Part shown: in pieces, positions 1 to 6,852 of the stretch
Layout of the letters: every line of letters begins with the position of its first letter
Numbering within the stretch: position 1 is the first letter of the stretch
Source of the DNA: Alphaproteobacteria bacterium
Lineage (GTDB): Bacteria > Pseudomonadota > Alphaproteobacteria > CAAHEQ01 > UBA3637
Length of the DNA stretch: 51,432 nt
Assembly (NCBI GenBank): GCA_017533325.1
Contig: JAFXIF010000033.1
Span: forward strand, 1 to 51,432
Reading direction: 5' to 3'
The notes under the pieces: model-generated
Databases searched by the model: none
What the model saw: only the letters and a program-made list of their open reading frames with translations
What the model was told of the DNA's origin: nothing
Translations under genes and position numbers: made by a program

Positions 1-2
1 CC

Positions 3-521
3 TTTAGCCGTGGCGAATACGAAGAGGAAAAACAAGTTTTATCTTCAACCGGCAAAGCCACTTATGATGTTGATTCTTGGGGCGCTCAAGTGATGACCGG
101 CTATGATATCAAGCTTGAAAACGCGATTATCACGCCGGAAGTTGGGTTGCGTTACTTGTCGGTCAAACAAGAGGGCTATACCGATACTTTGGGGATAACG
201 GTTAGCGGGACTCAAAGCGATTACTTAACGGCCTTAGTCGGCGTTAAAGGTAATTGGGATATGGGCGCCATCCGCCCAACAGCTGGGGTAACGGTTGGAT
301 ATGACATTATCTCTGATGATGTGTCAGCTCTTAACACCCTTGCCAATGGTGCAAGTTATACGGTGAACGGCGAAGCGTTGGATCGCTTAAGCACCACTGT
401 CACAACCGGCGTTGAAGCTGACCTTGGCGAAAGAACGACATTGAAGCTTGAATATTCCGGCACATTCAGAAAAGAGTATACAGACCACTCTGGCATGCTC
501 AAGCTTGAAGTTCGTTTTTAA
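3..521 (+). CDS. Autotransporter beta-domain, C-terminal fragment (5' end outside window)
   Basis: The reading frame is open from the first bases of the window, so this is the 3' end of a longer gene. About 172 residues are visible. They show the alternating hydrophobic/polar pattern of outer-membrane beta strands (for example SDYLTALVGVKG, RPTAGVTVGYD, TTLKLEYSGTF) and end in the strand KLEVRF with a terminal phenylalanine, the usual BAM-recognition end of autotransporter barrels. The passenger domain is not in the window. The stop codon lies inside the left arm of a long hairpin (518-623) that may terminate the transcript. The family assignment rests on strand pattern and the C-terminal signature; another outer-membrane beta-barrel is possible. 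Confidence 0.75.
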   Translation, partial: FSRGEYEEEKQVLSSTGKATYDVDSWGAQVMTGYDIKLENAIITPEVGLRYLSVKQEGYTDTLGITVSGTQSDYLTALVGVKGNWDMGAIRPTAGVTVGYDIISDDVSALNTLANGASYTVNGEALDRLSTTVTTGVEADLGERTTLKLEYSGTFRKEYTDHSGMLKLEVRF

Positions 522-623
522 AAGGCAAAGAAACACTCTAGCTTTCCATTAAAAGTGAAAAATCCGCTAAAATGAATAAAGGACACTTTTAATGGAGAGC
601 TAGTTTTGCACTTTGCCTTTTAA
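518..623. repeat. Long two-part hairpin element, copy 1
   Basis: The outer arms 518-530 and 611-623 are perfect 13-bp inverted repeats. The inner arms 538-557 and 584-603 are 20 bp with one mismatch that becomes a G-U pair in RNA. The loop is about 26 nt. The left outer arm includes the autotransporter stop codon. The core CTAG-N-ATTAAAAG / CTTTTAAT-N-CTAG recurs in the next element (631-785). It could be a terminator or a small mobile palindrome. Confidence 0.75.
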
Positions 624-630
624 TTAAATA

Positions 631-785
631 AGTGGCGTTTTTAAAAAAATGGTGAAAAAGAACATTCTAGCTTCCTATTAAAAGCTTTGAATCTGCTGAA
701 ATAAACAAAAGAAAGCTTTTAATGGGGGGCTAGTCTTGATTTTAGTTCCTTAAAATGACCGTTTTTAAAAAGTTTTTTCGCCACT
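631..785. repeat. Long two-part hairpin element, copy 2
   Basis: The inner arms 667-688 and 712-733 pair over 22 bp with three T/G positions that all become G-U pairs in RNA. The outer arms 631-637 and 779-785 (AGTGGCG/CGCCACT) are perfect. The core and part of the loop match copy 1. The bases closing the loop differ from copy 1 on both arms at once (GTG/CAC there, GCT/AGC here). The 522-813 spacer between the autotransporter and the VIT1 gene holds nothing else recognisable. Confidence 0.65.
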
Positions 786-813
786 AAGTTATTTATTCCA
801 CGAACTTAAGCGG

Positions 814-1689
814 TTAAATTTTAAAAAAATATTTTAATATCAATCCAATCAAAAACGAAATTAAAGTAACGATTAAACTAATGCTTGCCATTTCAATAAA
901 TCTTTTGAGGGTTGATTCAGATTTAATAATGGAGATATAGGCGCTCAAAATAAATATTAAAAAAACAGCAACGCCAATCATGAAAAAGAGAGCATAAAGA
1001 AACATGTCTTTAGGGAGTAAAAGATAGGGGAGTGTCAGGCAAATAACGGTGATCAAATAGGCTATGCCGGTATAAAAAGAAGCGATAAGGGCTTTTTTAT
1101 TCCCGTTGGCCTTTTCCGCTAAATAATTAGATGATGCCATAGAAAGAGTGGCGGCTATACCGGTTATAATACCACTTAGGGCGATAAGTTTTGTATTCAT
1201 CAAAACAAAAGTAAGCCCTGATAGGGTGCCGGTCAGTTCAACAAGAGCATCACTCAACCCCAAAACCATAGCGCCGATATAGTTGAGTCGTTCTTCTTTC
1301 AGCATATTTATCAATTCTTTTTCATGCGCTTCTTCTTGAGAAATAATATAACTGACTTCGGGGTATTTTTCCTTAATTTCCCTTAATATTTGAATATTTT
1401 TATATTCTTTTGTTTCAATTAATTTAATAAGGAAGGTGTATCCAAATAAGTAACTGAGAAATAAACAAAAAAAGAGTTTGTATAAATTTGGTTTCGGCTC
1501 AATGCCGGTGTAATGTTTCCAAATATAAGAATGGGCAATTTCTTCTTTTGCGATACGTAATAATATTTTTTTATTTTGTTTATCTTTTATTCGTTTTGCA
1601 ATCTTAAAATAAAGAAAAGCGCTGGTTATTTCGCTTGTTTGAAAAGATGTTAACAGTTTTAATTCTTTTGGTAACAGATTTTGCGTCAT
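814..1689 (-). CDS. VIT1/CCC1-family metal transporter with N-terminal ferritin-like domain
   Basis: This is a 291-residue inner-membrane protein. Residues 1-130 resemble a ferritin/rubrerythrin-like helical domain with two ExxH metal-binding motifs (Glu50-His53 and Glu119-His122). Residues 137-291 are the VIT1/CCC1 domain, with GLSDALVE at 144-151 and about five membrane helices. Members of this family move Fe2+ or Mn2+ across membranes, and the ferritin-like module is thought to bind the metal on the cytoplasmic side. The start has a good Shine-Dalgarno site (AAGGAGA). The gene stands alone between the hairpin elements and a divergent NUDIX gene. Iron rather than manganese is a guess. Confidence 0.85.
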   Translation of the reverse strand: MTQNLLPKELKLLTSFQTSEITSAFLYFKIAKRIKDKQNKKILLRIAKEEIAHSYIWKHYTGIEPKPNLYKLFFCLFLSYLFGYTFLIKLIETKEYKNIQILREIKEKYPEVSYIISQEEAHEKELINMLKEERLNYIGAMVLGLSDALVELTGTLSGLTFVLMNTKLIALSGIITGIAATLSMASSNYLAEKANGNKKALIASFYTGIAYLITVICLTLPYLLLPKDMFLYALFFMIGVAVFLIFILSAYISIIKSESTLKRFIEMASISLIVTLISFLIGLILKYFFKI

Positions 1690-1779
1690 ATCTTATCTCC
1701 TTATTTATAACTTGATTATGAAGAAGATATAATTTCAAGATTATTTTTTTTATTTGTTTAAAATATTCTTGATTTTTCA

Positions 1780-1789
1780 TAATGTTATA
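1780..1789. promoter_or_regulatory. Possible operator ATAATGTTAT upstream of NUDIX gene
   Basis: The 10-mer ATAATGTTAT sits inside TTTCATAA-NN-TTATATG, about 40 bp before the NUDIX start. Its exact reverse complement, ATAACATTAT, occupies the same context upstream of the next gene (2274-2283). The shared, mirrored site suggests a common regulator. No regulator gene is in view. Confidence 0.3.
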
Positions 1790-1827
1790 TGCTATTCTTC
1801 TTTTTAGTGTTTAAGGAGGATAAATTA

Positions 1828-2265
1828 ATGTCTGAAAGATTTAAAGTTCCGGTTGGGATTTTTGTGATTTTTCGTAATGAAGATAAAGTTTTGCTACAAC
1901 TTCGGCAAAATTGTTCATTTAGTGGTTATTGGGGATTCGTTGGTGGTCACTTGGATGGAAATGAGCAAATTATTTTGGCGGCTATTCGTGAAGCAAAAGA
2001 AGAAGTGGGTGTTGATATTAGGTCGGAGGATTTGACATTAAAGACTATTTGTCATAGTAACAAGGGAGAAGAATATATTCAGTTTTACTTTGAATGTTGT
2101 AAATGGTCTGGTGAAATTGAAAATAAAGAGCCAAGTAAGTGCGAATGTTTGGTGTGGCATGAATGGAATAAATTGCCGGAAAAAACCTCTCCTTATTTGA
2201 AGGAAGCGGTGAAAAAAATAAATAAGGGCATTTCTTTTTATGAAGATGAATTTGATATAAAATAA
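1828..2265 (+). CDS. NUDIX hydrolase (MutT-like)
   Basis: The product has 145 residues, starting at ATG 1828, which follows a strong AAGGAGG site at 1812-1819. An upstream in-frame start would have no such site. A complete NUDIX box is present: Gly40, Glu46, Arg54-Glu55, Glu58-Glu59 and Gly61 fit GX5EX7REXXEEXG. The enzyme should hydrolyse a nucleoside diphosphate linked to some group; the substrate is unknown. A GNAT acetyltransferase gene follows after 54 bp and has a similar upstream element, so the two may be co-regulated. Both read as accessory, possibly acquired genes placed next to a tRNA; that is inference. Confidence 0.85.
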   Translation: MSERFKVPVGIFVIFRNEDKVLLQLRQNCSFSGYWGFVGGHLDGNEQIILAAIREAKEEVGVDIRSEDLTLKTICHSNKGEEYIQFYFECCKWSGEIENKEPSKCECLVWHEWNKLPEKTSPYLKEAVKKINKGISFYEDEFDIK

Positions 2266-2273
2266 ATTATTTC

Positions 2274-2283
2274 ATAACATTAT
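2274..2283. promoter_or_regulatory. Possible operator ATAACATTAT upstream of GNAT gene
   Basis: This is the exact reverse complement of the 10-mer at 1780-1789. It has the same flanks (TTTCATAA before, ATG after TTAT) and lies about 37 bp before the GNAT start. See the matching site upstream of the NUDIX gene. Confidence 0.3.
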
Positions 2284-2319
2284 ATGATAAACTTAAAGTT
2301 TTAATTAAAGGAGGTGTAA

Positions 2320-2802
2320 ATGAAATTAGTTAAAGGTGAACCAAAAGATGCAAAGGATTTGAAAAAGATCCATGTAAGTGCTTATCAAAAGTGTTATAGA
2401 GGGTATATACCTGATGATTATTTGGATTCTTTAAGTGTATCAGATGATGTTGTTGAAAGAACGGCTCGTTTTATTGAAGCGAATGAGTGTTATTTGATTG
2501 AGGTTGATAACGAAAAAGTTGCATTTGTTTATCTTGCTTATCCAAAGGACAGAACGGATGCATTCGAAATTCAAGCAATTTATGTTCATCCGGATTGTCA
2601 ACGAAAAGGGGTAGGGCGTTTTTTTGTTAATGAGCTTGCTCAGATGAAGAAAAAAGAAGGGTTTCAAAAAGTGATTGCTTGGACGATAAAAGAGGGCCCT
2701 TCAATCGGATTTTATGAAAAAACGGGGTTTTATCAAATTGAAGGTGAAAATAAATTTTGGCGATTTGATATCCCTCTTGTTTGTTTTGAAAAAGAATTGT
2801 AA
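2320..2802 (+). CDS. GNAT-family N-acetyltransferase
   Basis: This 160-residue protein has the GNAT acetyl-CoA-binding motif: the strand EIQAIYVHP followed by QRKGVG at residues 94-99, which fits the Q/RxxGxG/A loop. The C-terminal part (GFYEKTGFYQIEGE) matches the usual final strands of the fold. The start is set by AAAGGAGG directly upstream. The acceptor substrate cannot be told from sequence; small single-domain members of this type acetylate amino groups of proteins, antibiotics or metabolites. It follows the NUDIX gene on the same strand. Confidence 0.85.
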   Translation: MKLVKGEPKDAKDLKKIHVSAYQKCYRGYIPDDYLDSLSVSDDVVERTARFIEANECYLIEVDNEKVAFVYLAYPKDRTDAFEIQAIYVHPDCQRKGVGRFFVNELAQMKKKEGFQKVIAWTIKEGPSIGFYEKTGFYQIEGENKFWRFDIPLVCFEKEL

Positions 2803-2885
2803 GGTGAGTTATCGGCGTGCAGGCTTGTTTTTTTTACCTGACGAACTCCCTTTTTCGGTAGTCCGGCTTTTCTTAAGATACAACC

Positions 2886-2921
2886 AATAAAAAAATCCCT
2901 CACAAGGAGAGATTTTTTTAT
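2886..2921 (-). terminator. Rho-independent terminator of the tRNA gene
   Basis: On the minus strand, just after the tRNA 3' end, A7-TCTCTC pairs with GAGGGA-T7 over 13 bp (one G-U pair) around a CTTGT loop. It is symmetric enough to work in both directions and could also stop transcription from the GNAT gene. The 2803-2883 spacer holds only a slightly GC-richer stretch with no recognisable feature. Confidence 0.7.
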
Positions 2922-2998
2922 TGGTGGGCCCGGAGAGACTCGAACTCCCGACCTATCCGTTATGAGCGGACAGCTCTAACCAACTGAGCTACAGGCCC
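2922..2998 (-). tRNA. tRNA with CAT anticodon, probably tRNA-Ile2 (lysidine-modified)
   Basis: The complete 77-nt cloverleaf has acceptor GGGCCTG/CGGGCCC, D-stem GCTC/GAGC, anticodon loop CTCATAA, T-stem GGGAG/CTCTC with TTCGAGT loop, discriminator A, and encoded CCA. The CAT anticodon reads AUG, or AUA when its C is changed to lysidine by TilS. The GGGCCTG acceptor is typical of isoleucine tRNAs in this class, so Ile2 is preferred over elongator Met. Initiator tRNA is unlikely because position 1-72 is a normal G-C pair. Confidence 0.9.
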
Positions 2999-3101
2999 GA
3001 TCCATAGGGGGTATTATAAATATATTTTTATAAAAAGCAAGCGTTTTTTTTGCTAAAACTTCTTTTTTTCTAAAATAGGGGTAATAAAGTGCTTTTTTTC
3101 C

Positions 3102-3130
3102 TTTTCAAACCAAAAAAAATATGTTATACT
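3102..3130 (+). promoter_or_regulatory. Promoter of the cdnL/carD gene
   Basis: TTTTCA at 3102-3107, a 17-bp spacer and TATACT at 3125-3130 form a sigma-70-type promoter, with a predicted start about 20 bp before the Shine-Dalgarno site. The -10 is good and the -35 weak. Confidence 0.45.
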
Positions 3131-3157
3131 CCCCAATAATAGAACGAAAAGGAGTAG

Positions 3158-3679
3158 ATGATGACAAAAGATGAATATACATTTAATCCCGGTGATTTTG
3201 TTGTTTATCCGGCACGCGGGGTCGGTCAAATAACTGAAATTAAATCAGAAGATGTTTGCGGTCAACAATTAGATATTGTTTCTGTTAATTTTAATAAAGA
3301 TCGCGCAACTGTTAAAATCCCTCTTTCAAAAATCAAAAAAGATGCTTCTTCCTTAAGACAAATTTCAACACCGGCTGTGATGGCTGATGCTGTAAAAGTT
3401 TTAAAAGGAAAAGCAAAAGTGCGCCGTGTTCAATGGAGCAGAAGATCTCAAGAATATACAGATAAAATTAAATCCGGTGATCCGATTCAGTTGGCTGAAG
3501 TGATGAGAGATTTATATAAAGATCCTGAAAAAAATGAACAAACATATAGCGAACGTCAAATTTATGACCAAGCAATGCATTTGTTTGTTCCGGAATATGC
3601 TTTGGTCAATAATTTAAAAGACGAGGAAGCAACGGTTCAATTAAGTAATATTTTAAAGAGCCGAGTTTCAGCTGAATAA
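3158..3679 (+). CDS. cdnL: CarD/CdnL-family transcription regulator
   Basis: The 173-residue protein opens with the RNA-polymerase-interacting module (FNPGDFVVYPARGVGQI), which binds the beta subunit. A helical C-terminal part follows (VQWSRRSQEYTDKIKSGDPI, LAEVMRDLY) that in CarD/CdnL contacts promoter DNA. In Caulobacter the orthologue stabilises open complexes at rRNA and growth genes. Two adjacent ATG codons (3158, 3161) follow AAGGAG. The gene is a single unit with its own promoter and a strong terminator. The symbol follows alphaproteobacterial usage. Confidence 0.9.
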   Translation: MMTKDEYTFNPGDFVVYPARGVGQITEIKSEDVCGQQLDIVSVNFNKDRATVKIPLSKIKKDASSLRQISTPAVMADAVKVLKGKAKVRRVQWSRRSQEYTDKIKSGDPIQLAEVMRDLYKDPEKNEQTYSERQIYDQAMHLFVPEYALVNNLKDEEATVQLSNILKSRVSAE

Positions 3680-3693
3680 ATTTGATTAAATGA

Positions 3694-3722
3694 AGAGCGC
3701 TTATTTTTAGCGCTCTTTTTAT
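3694..3722 (+). terminator. Rho-independent terminator after cdnL
   Basis: AGAGCGCT and AGCGCTCT form a perfect 8-bp stem around a TATTTTT loop, followed by a T tract. Confidence 0.85.
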
Positions 3723-3746
3723 ATCTTAAAAAAGGGAGTTAAACGA

Positions 3747-4037
3747 ATGAAAAAGATTTTTTGTTTAATTTGTTTTTGTTTTTTGGGGGCGTGCGCTCAA
3801 TTTGAGCCTTTTGTTGATGCAAGACGTGAGGCAGGTCAGGTGGCACCGGTCGGGTCTTCTCGCCCTGAAGCGCCGGTTGTTTGTTCCGGTCTTTTTACCG
3901 AACAGATTGAACGGCAAGCTTTGGCGGATAAAGAGTGTGAAAAAATCGGAAAAAAAGCGGTTTCTGAAAGCGTTTCTTCTTTTGATTGCAAATTGTTTTT
4001 GCCTGTGAAAGAACGTTTTATTTGTGTCAGCGAATAA
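3747..4037 (+). CDS. Small cysteine-rich lipoprotein, function unknown
   Basis: The 96-residue protein has a lipoprotein signal with lipobox LGAC (Cys16). The mature part holds four spaced cysteines (VVCSG, KECEK, FDCKL, FICVS), which suggests one or two disulfides in the periplasm. The start has a GGGAG site. No enzyme motif is visible. Similar small lipoproteins with this cysteine spacing occur in related AT-rich alphaproteobacteria, as far as I recall; no function is known to me. Confidence 0.65.
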   Translation: MKKIFCLICFCFLGACAQFEPFVDARREAGQVAPVGSSRPEAPVVCSGLFTEQIERQALADKECEKIGKKAVSESVSSFDCKLFLPVKERFICVSE

Positions 4038-4074
4038 GGCTTTTTTAATAAAATATTTTTTTAACATAAAATAC

Positions 4075-4103
4075 TTGTATCTCAAAAATGAAAGTGCTAT
4101 AAT
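4075..4103 (+). promoter_or_regulatory. Strong sigma-70-type promoter upstream of fzlA
   Basis: TTGTAT at 4075-4080, a 17-bp spacer and a perfect TATAAT at 4098-4103. The predicted start near 4110 leaves an untranslated leader of about 87 nt before the ATG at 4197. A short imperfect hairpin (AAGATGCTT ... AAGCATTTT) lies in that leader. Confidence 0.65.
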
Positions 4104-4196
4104 GCCTTGCAAGATGCTTGGTTTTAATTAAGCATTTTGAAAAAGCATTTTATATCAATATGTTATTTGTTTTATAAAAAGAGAGTGTGGGTATTT

Positions 4197-4874
4197 ATGG
4201 CAGAACGAAGAACTTTATATCATTACACTTTATGTCCTTTTTCAAGAAAGGTTCGTTTGTTGTTATTTGAAAAAGGAATGCCTTACGGAACGATTTTTGA
4301 AGTTCCTTGGGCGCGCCGTCCGGAATTTTTAAAGCTAAACCCGTTGGGGGAAGTTCCTGTTTTGATTGAACCGGATGACCCTGTTTTAGCAGATCATGTG
4401 GCGATTTCCGAATATTTAAATGAAATTAAAACATTGCCGAATTTATTGGGGGAAACACCGAGGGGCAGGGCAGAGGTCAGGCGCTTAACGAATTTGTTTG
4501 ACACTTCTTTTTATATGGATGTTTATAAACCTCTTGTGGGAGAGAGGGTGATTAAAGCTTTAAAATCAAAGGAAACGCCGGATTCTGTTTTAATCAGAGC
4601 CGGGCGCGAGAATTTGAAACGTTATATGTTATATTTGGATTGGCTTGCCGCGCATAGAAGTTATTTGGCCGGAAGAAATATGTCAATGGCGGATTTAGGG
4701 ATAGCAGCTCATATTTCAATTATGGATTATTTGGGAGAAATTGAATGGGATGAATATCCGGATGCCAAAATGTGGTATATGAAGATAAAATCCCGCCCTT
4801 CATTTGCGCCATTATTGAATGATAAACTTGCGGGTATTATGCCATCTGAAAAGTATGCAGTATTAGATTTTTAA
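4197..4874 (+). CDS. fzlA: GST-fold protein, probable FtsZ-binding division factor FzlA
   Basis: The 225-residue protein starts at ATG 4197 (MAERRTLYHY). It has an N-terminal thioredoxin-like GST domain with LCPFSRKVR and GEVPVLIEPD, then a helical C-terminal domain (LAGRNMSMADLGIAAH, KSRPSFAPLL). The C-terminal end, Tyr-Ala-Val-Leu-Asp-Phe, resembles the conserved tail of FzlA. In Caulobacter, FzlA is a catalytically inactive GST-like dimer that binds and curves FtsZ filaments and couples them to septal wall synthesis. An ordinary glutathione S-transferase or maleylacetoacetate isomerase relative is the alternative. An in-frame ATG at 4137 lacks a Shine-Dalgarno site. Confidence 0.75.
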   Translation: MAERRTLYHYTLCPFSRKVRLLLFEKGMPYGTIFEVPWARRPEFLKLNPLGEVPVLIEPDDPVLADHVAISEYLNEIKTLPNLLGETPRGRAEVRRLTNLFDTSFYMDVYKPLVGERVIKALKSKETPDSVLIRAGRENLKRYMLYLDWLAAHRSYLAGRNMSMADLGIAAHISIMDYLGEIEWDEYPDAKMWYMKIKSRPSFAPLLNDKLAGIMPSEKYAVLDF

Positions 4875-4887
4875 AAAGGAGGGGGAA

Positions 4888-5298
4888 ATGAAGCGGATTT
4901 TTAAAGCATTATGTGTATCTTGTTCATTTTTATTGGTTTCAGCCTGTGGAAGCGATGGGCAACACATGTATTATTGGGAACGCCCGAATACAGGGGTTGT
5001 TTGGTTCGCAAGGGATCATAATGAATGTTTGGCAATTGCAGATATGTGGCCGTATCAATGGCCGGGGATGCCATGGGGTTGGGGAACGCCGCCAAATTTG
5101 GATTTAAGATTTGATAATTCTTCCGATCATGGGATTTGGGCTCAATTTGTTCCATTCCCGGGGGCTCAGCCGGTGCATGTGAACTCAAAAGTGGGCGATT
5201 GGTCGATGTCTTATGATGATTATGAAGAATGTATGTTGTCCAGAAATTATGTGATGCGAAGACCGGTTAAAGTTGATAATCAAGTGTTTTTTGAATAA
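4888..5298 (+). CDS. Tryptophan-rich lipoprotein, function unknown
   Basis: The 136-residue lipoprotein has lipobox LVSAC (Cys20) and an excellent GGAGGGGG ribosome site. The mature part is rich in Trp, Pro and Gly (MWPYQWPGMPWGWG) and contains two further cysteines (NECLA, EECML) that could form a disulfide. It lies 13 bp after fzlA and about 20 bp before the glycosyltransferase, so it is probably co-transcribed with both. No family is recognised. Confidence 0.65.
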   Translation: MKRIFKALCVSCSFLLVSACGSDGQHMYYWERPNTGVVWFARDHNECLAIADMWPYQWPGMPWGWGTPPNLDLRFDNSSDHGIWAQFVPFPGAQPVHVNSKVGDWSMSYDDYEECMLSRNYVMRRPVKVDNQVFFE

Positions 5299-5318
5299 AG
5301 TTTTTGAAAGGATTTAAG

Positions 5319-6470
5319 ATGAGTGAGAATAAAAAAGAACCTGTTGTGATTCAGGTTTTGCCGGCATTAAATCAAGGGGGAGTTGAACGAGGCACAATTG
5401 AAATTGCAGAGGCCTTGCAAAAAGAGGGAATTAAAAACTATGTGATTTCTTCCGGTGGTAAAATGGTTTCTGAGCTTTTAAGATTGGGGGTTACTCATAT
5501 CACTTTGCCGGTCAATACGAAAAATCCGATTTTGATGTGGATCAACTCTTATCGCTTGGAAAAGATTTTTAAAGAAACAGGGGCTTCTTTGGTTCATGTC
5601 AGATCCAGAGCGCCGGCTTGGTCTGTGAAATGGGCTGCAAACCGAATGAAATTACCCTTTGTGGCAACTTTTCACGGACGCTACGGATTGCATCCGGAAG
5701 TTTTGAAAAAACCGTATAATAAAGTGATGACAAAGGGAAAATACGTTATTGCGGTTTCTGCCTTTATTCAAAATCATTTGATGAAAGAGTATAAAATTCC
5801 GGATCAAAAAATTCGTTTGATTCCAAGAGGGGCAGATATTAATCGGTTTAATATGAGTGCCGTTTCAATGGGGGCTTTGCAAGATTTTGCAAAAGAATAT
5901 GATATTCCGACAGATAAGCCGATTATCACATTGGTTGGAAGATTATCCAGAATCAAAGGGCATGATGTTGTTTTGGATGCCGTTTCAAAAATGCAACAAA
6001 AAGAAATTACATTGTTGTTTGTGGGTGGAAATGCAAAAGCCGGATATGATAAAGAAGTGAAGGAAAAAATTGCCTCATTGCCAAGCGAAACAACAGTGAA
6101 AGTTTTTGCTGTCAGTGGAGATAAAATGCCACTTGTTTATGCTTTGTCCGATATTTGTGTTCAACCGACATTGGTGCCGGAATCTTTTGGAAGAGGTATT
6201 GCCGAAGCGCAAGCCATGGGACGGGTTGTCATTGCTTCAAATCACGGGGGAGCTTGTGAATTGATTTCAAATGACAGAACGGGATTTTTGACACCGGTTG
6301 GTGATTCTTCTGTTTTGTCCTCGGTGTTAGACAGTGTTCTTAAAATGACGCCGGCTGAACGTCAAGCCATTGGTATGGCGGCTCAAGAAAGTGTCAGAAA
6401 TAATTTCTCAATTCAAAAAATGTGCGACAGAACGATTGCCTTATATAAAGAGATTTTTAATAATGACTAA
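5319..6470 (+). CDS. GT4-family glycosyltransferase
   Basis: The 383-residue protein has a GT-B fold. The N-terminal half has NQGGVERGTIEIAEAL and a DXD-free Rossmann domain. The C-terminal half carries the GT4 donor-binding signature (LVGRLSRIKGHD; PESFGRGIAEAQAMGRVVIAS), including the retaining-enzyme E-x7-E pattern. It probably adds a sugar to lipopolysaccharide or another envelope glycan at the inner face of the inner membrane; donor and acceptor are unknown. ATG 5319 is preferred over an upstream TTG because GAAAGGA precedes it. Its stop overlaps the next gene's start region. Confidence 0.85.
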   Translation: MSENKKEPVVIQVLPALNQGGVERGTIEIAEALQKEGIKNYVISSGGKMVSELLRLGVTHITLPVNTKNPILMWINSYRLEKIFKETGASLVHVRSRAPAWSVKWAANRMKLPFVATFHGRYGLHPEVLKKPYNKVMTKGKYVIAVSAFIQNHLMKEYKIPDQKIRLIPRGADINRFNMSAVSMGALQDFAKEYDIPTDKPIITLVGRLSRIKGHDVVLDAVSKMQQKEITLLFVGGNAKAGYDKEVKEKIASLPSETTVKVFAVSGDKMPLVYALSDICVQPTLVPESFGRGIAEAQAMGRVVIASNHGGACELISNDRTGFLTPVGDSSVLSSVLDSVLKMTPAERQAIGMAAQESVRNNFSIQKMCDRTIALYKEIFNND

Positions 6471-6852
6471 AAAAGAAAATAAAGAAAAATCTTCTCAGTT
6501 AGAGAAGATTGCTCTTCAAATCGAAAAAATGCGCTTAGGTGATTATATTAATAATATGAATCGACCGGCGAAAATCATTGTAAATAATTTGCTTGGCGGT
6601 ATTTCAAAAGGCGTTGGGCTGACCGTGGGTGCAACACTTGTTATTGCATTATTATTTAAAATTTTAAGTGTTATTATTTCAATGAATATTCCTTATTTAA
6701 CGGAAACATTGCAAGAGGTTGTTTCCATTATTAAAGCAACACCTGTTGCAGGGATTGTTGAAGAAAAGAAACAAGAATGTGATTGTGCTCCTCTAACGGA
6801 TAACAAAGAAGCGAGTGAAAGGATAGAAGATGTTAACGCAGGAACAAATTAA
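6463..6852 (+). CDS. DUF5665-like membrane protein
   Basis: The 129-residue protein starts at ATG 6463, overlapping the glycosyltransferase stop by 8 bp. It has a charged N-terminal helix (LEKIALQIEKMRLGDYINNM), then a Gly-rich hydrophobic segment (LLGGISKGVGLTVGATLVIA, LLFKILSVIISMNIPYL) that should insert in the inner membrane, and a short acidic Cys-containing tail (ECDCAPL). This matches the small DUF5665 family, whose role is unknown. It also overlaps the downstream dehydrogenase by 23 bp, so translation of the three genes is likely coupled. Confidence 0.7.
   Translation: MTKKENKEKSSQLEKIALQIEKMRLGDYINNMNRPAKIIVNNLLGGISKGVGLTVGATLVIALLFKILSVIISMNIPYLTETLQEVVSIIKATPVAGIVEEKKQECDCAPLTDNKEASERIEDVNAGTN

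Noticed and set aside
2818..2883. Minus-strand frame without ATG in the spacer after the GNAT gene
   Set aside because: It runs through the tRNA terminator stem, has no start codon and ends after a few codons; no family support.
4137..4196. N-terminal extension of FzlA from ATG 4137
   Set aside because: No Shine-Dalgarno site; the extension is unlike the family, which starts at the thioredoxin-like strand.
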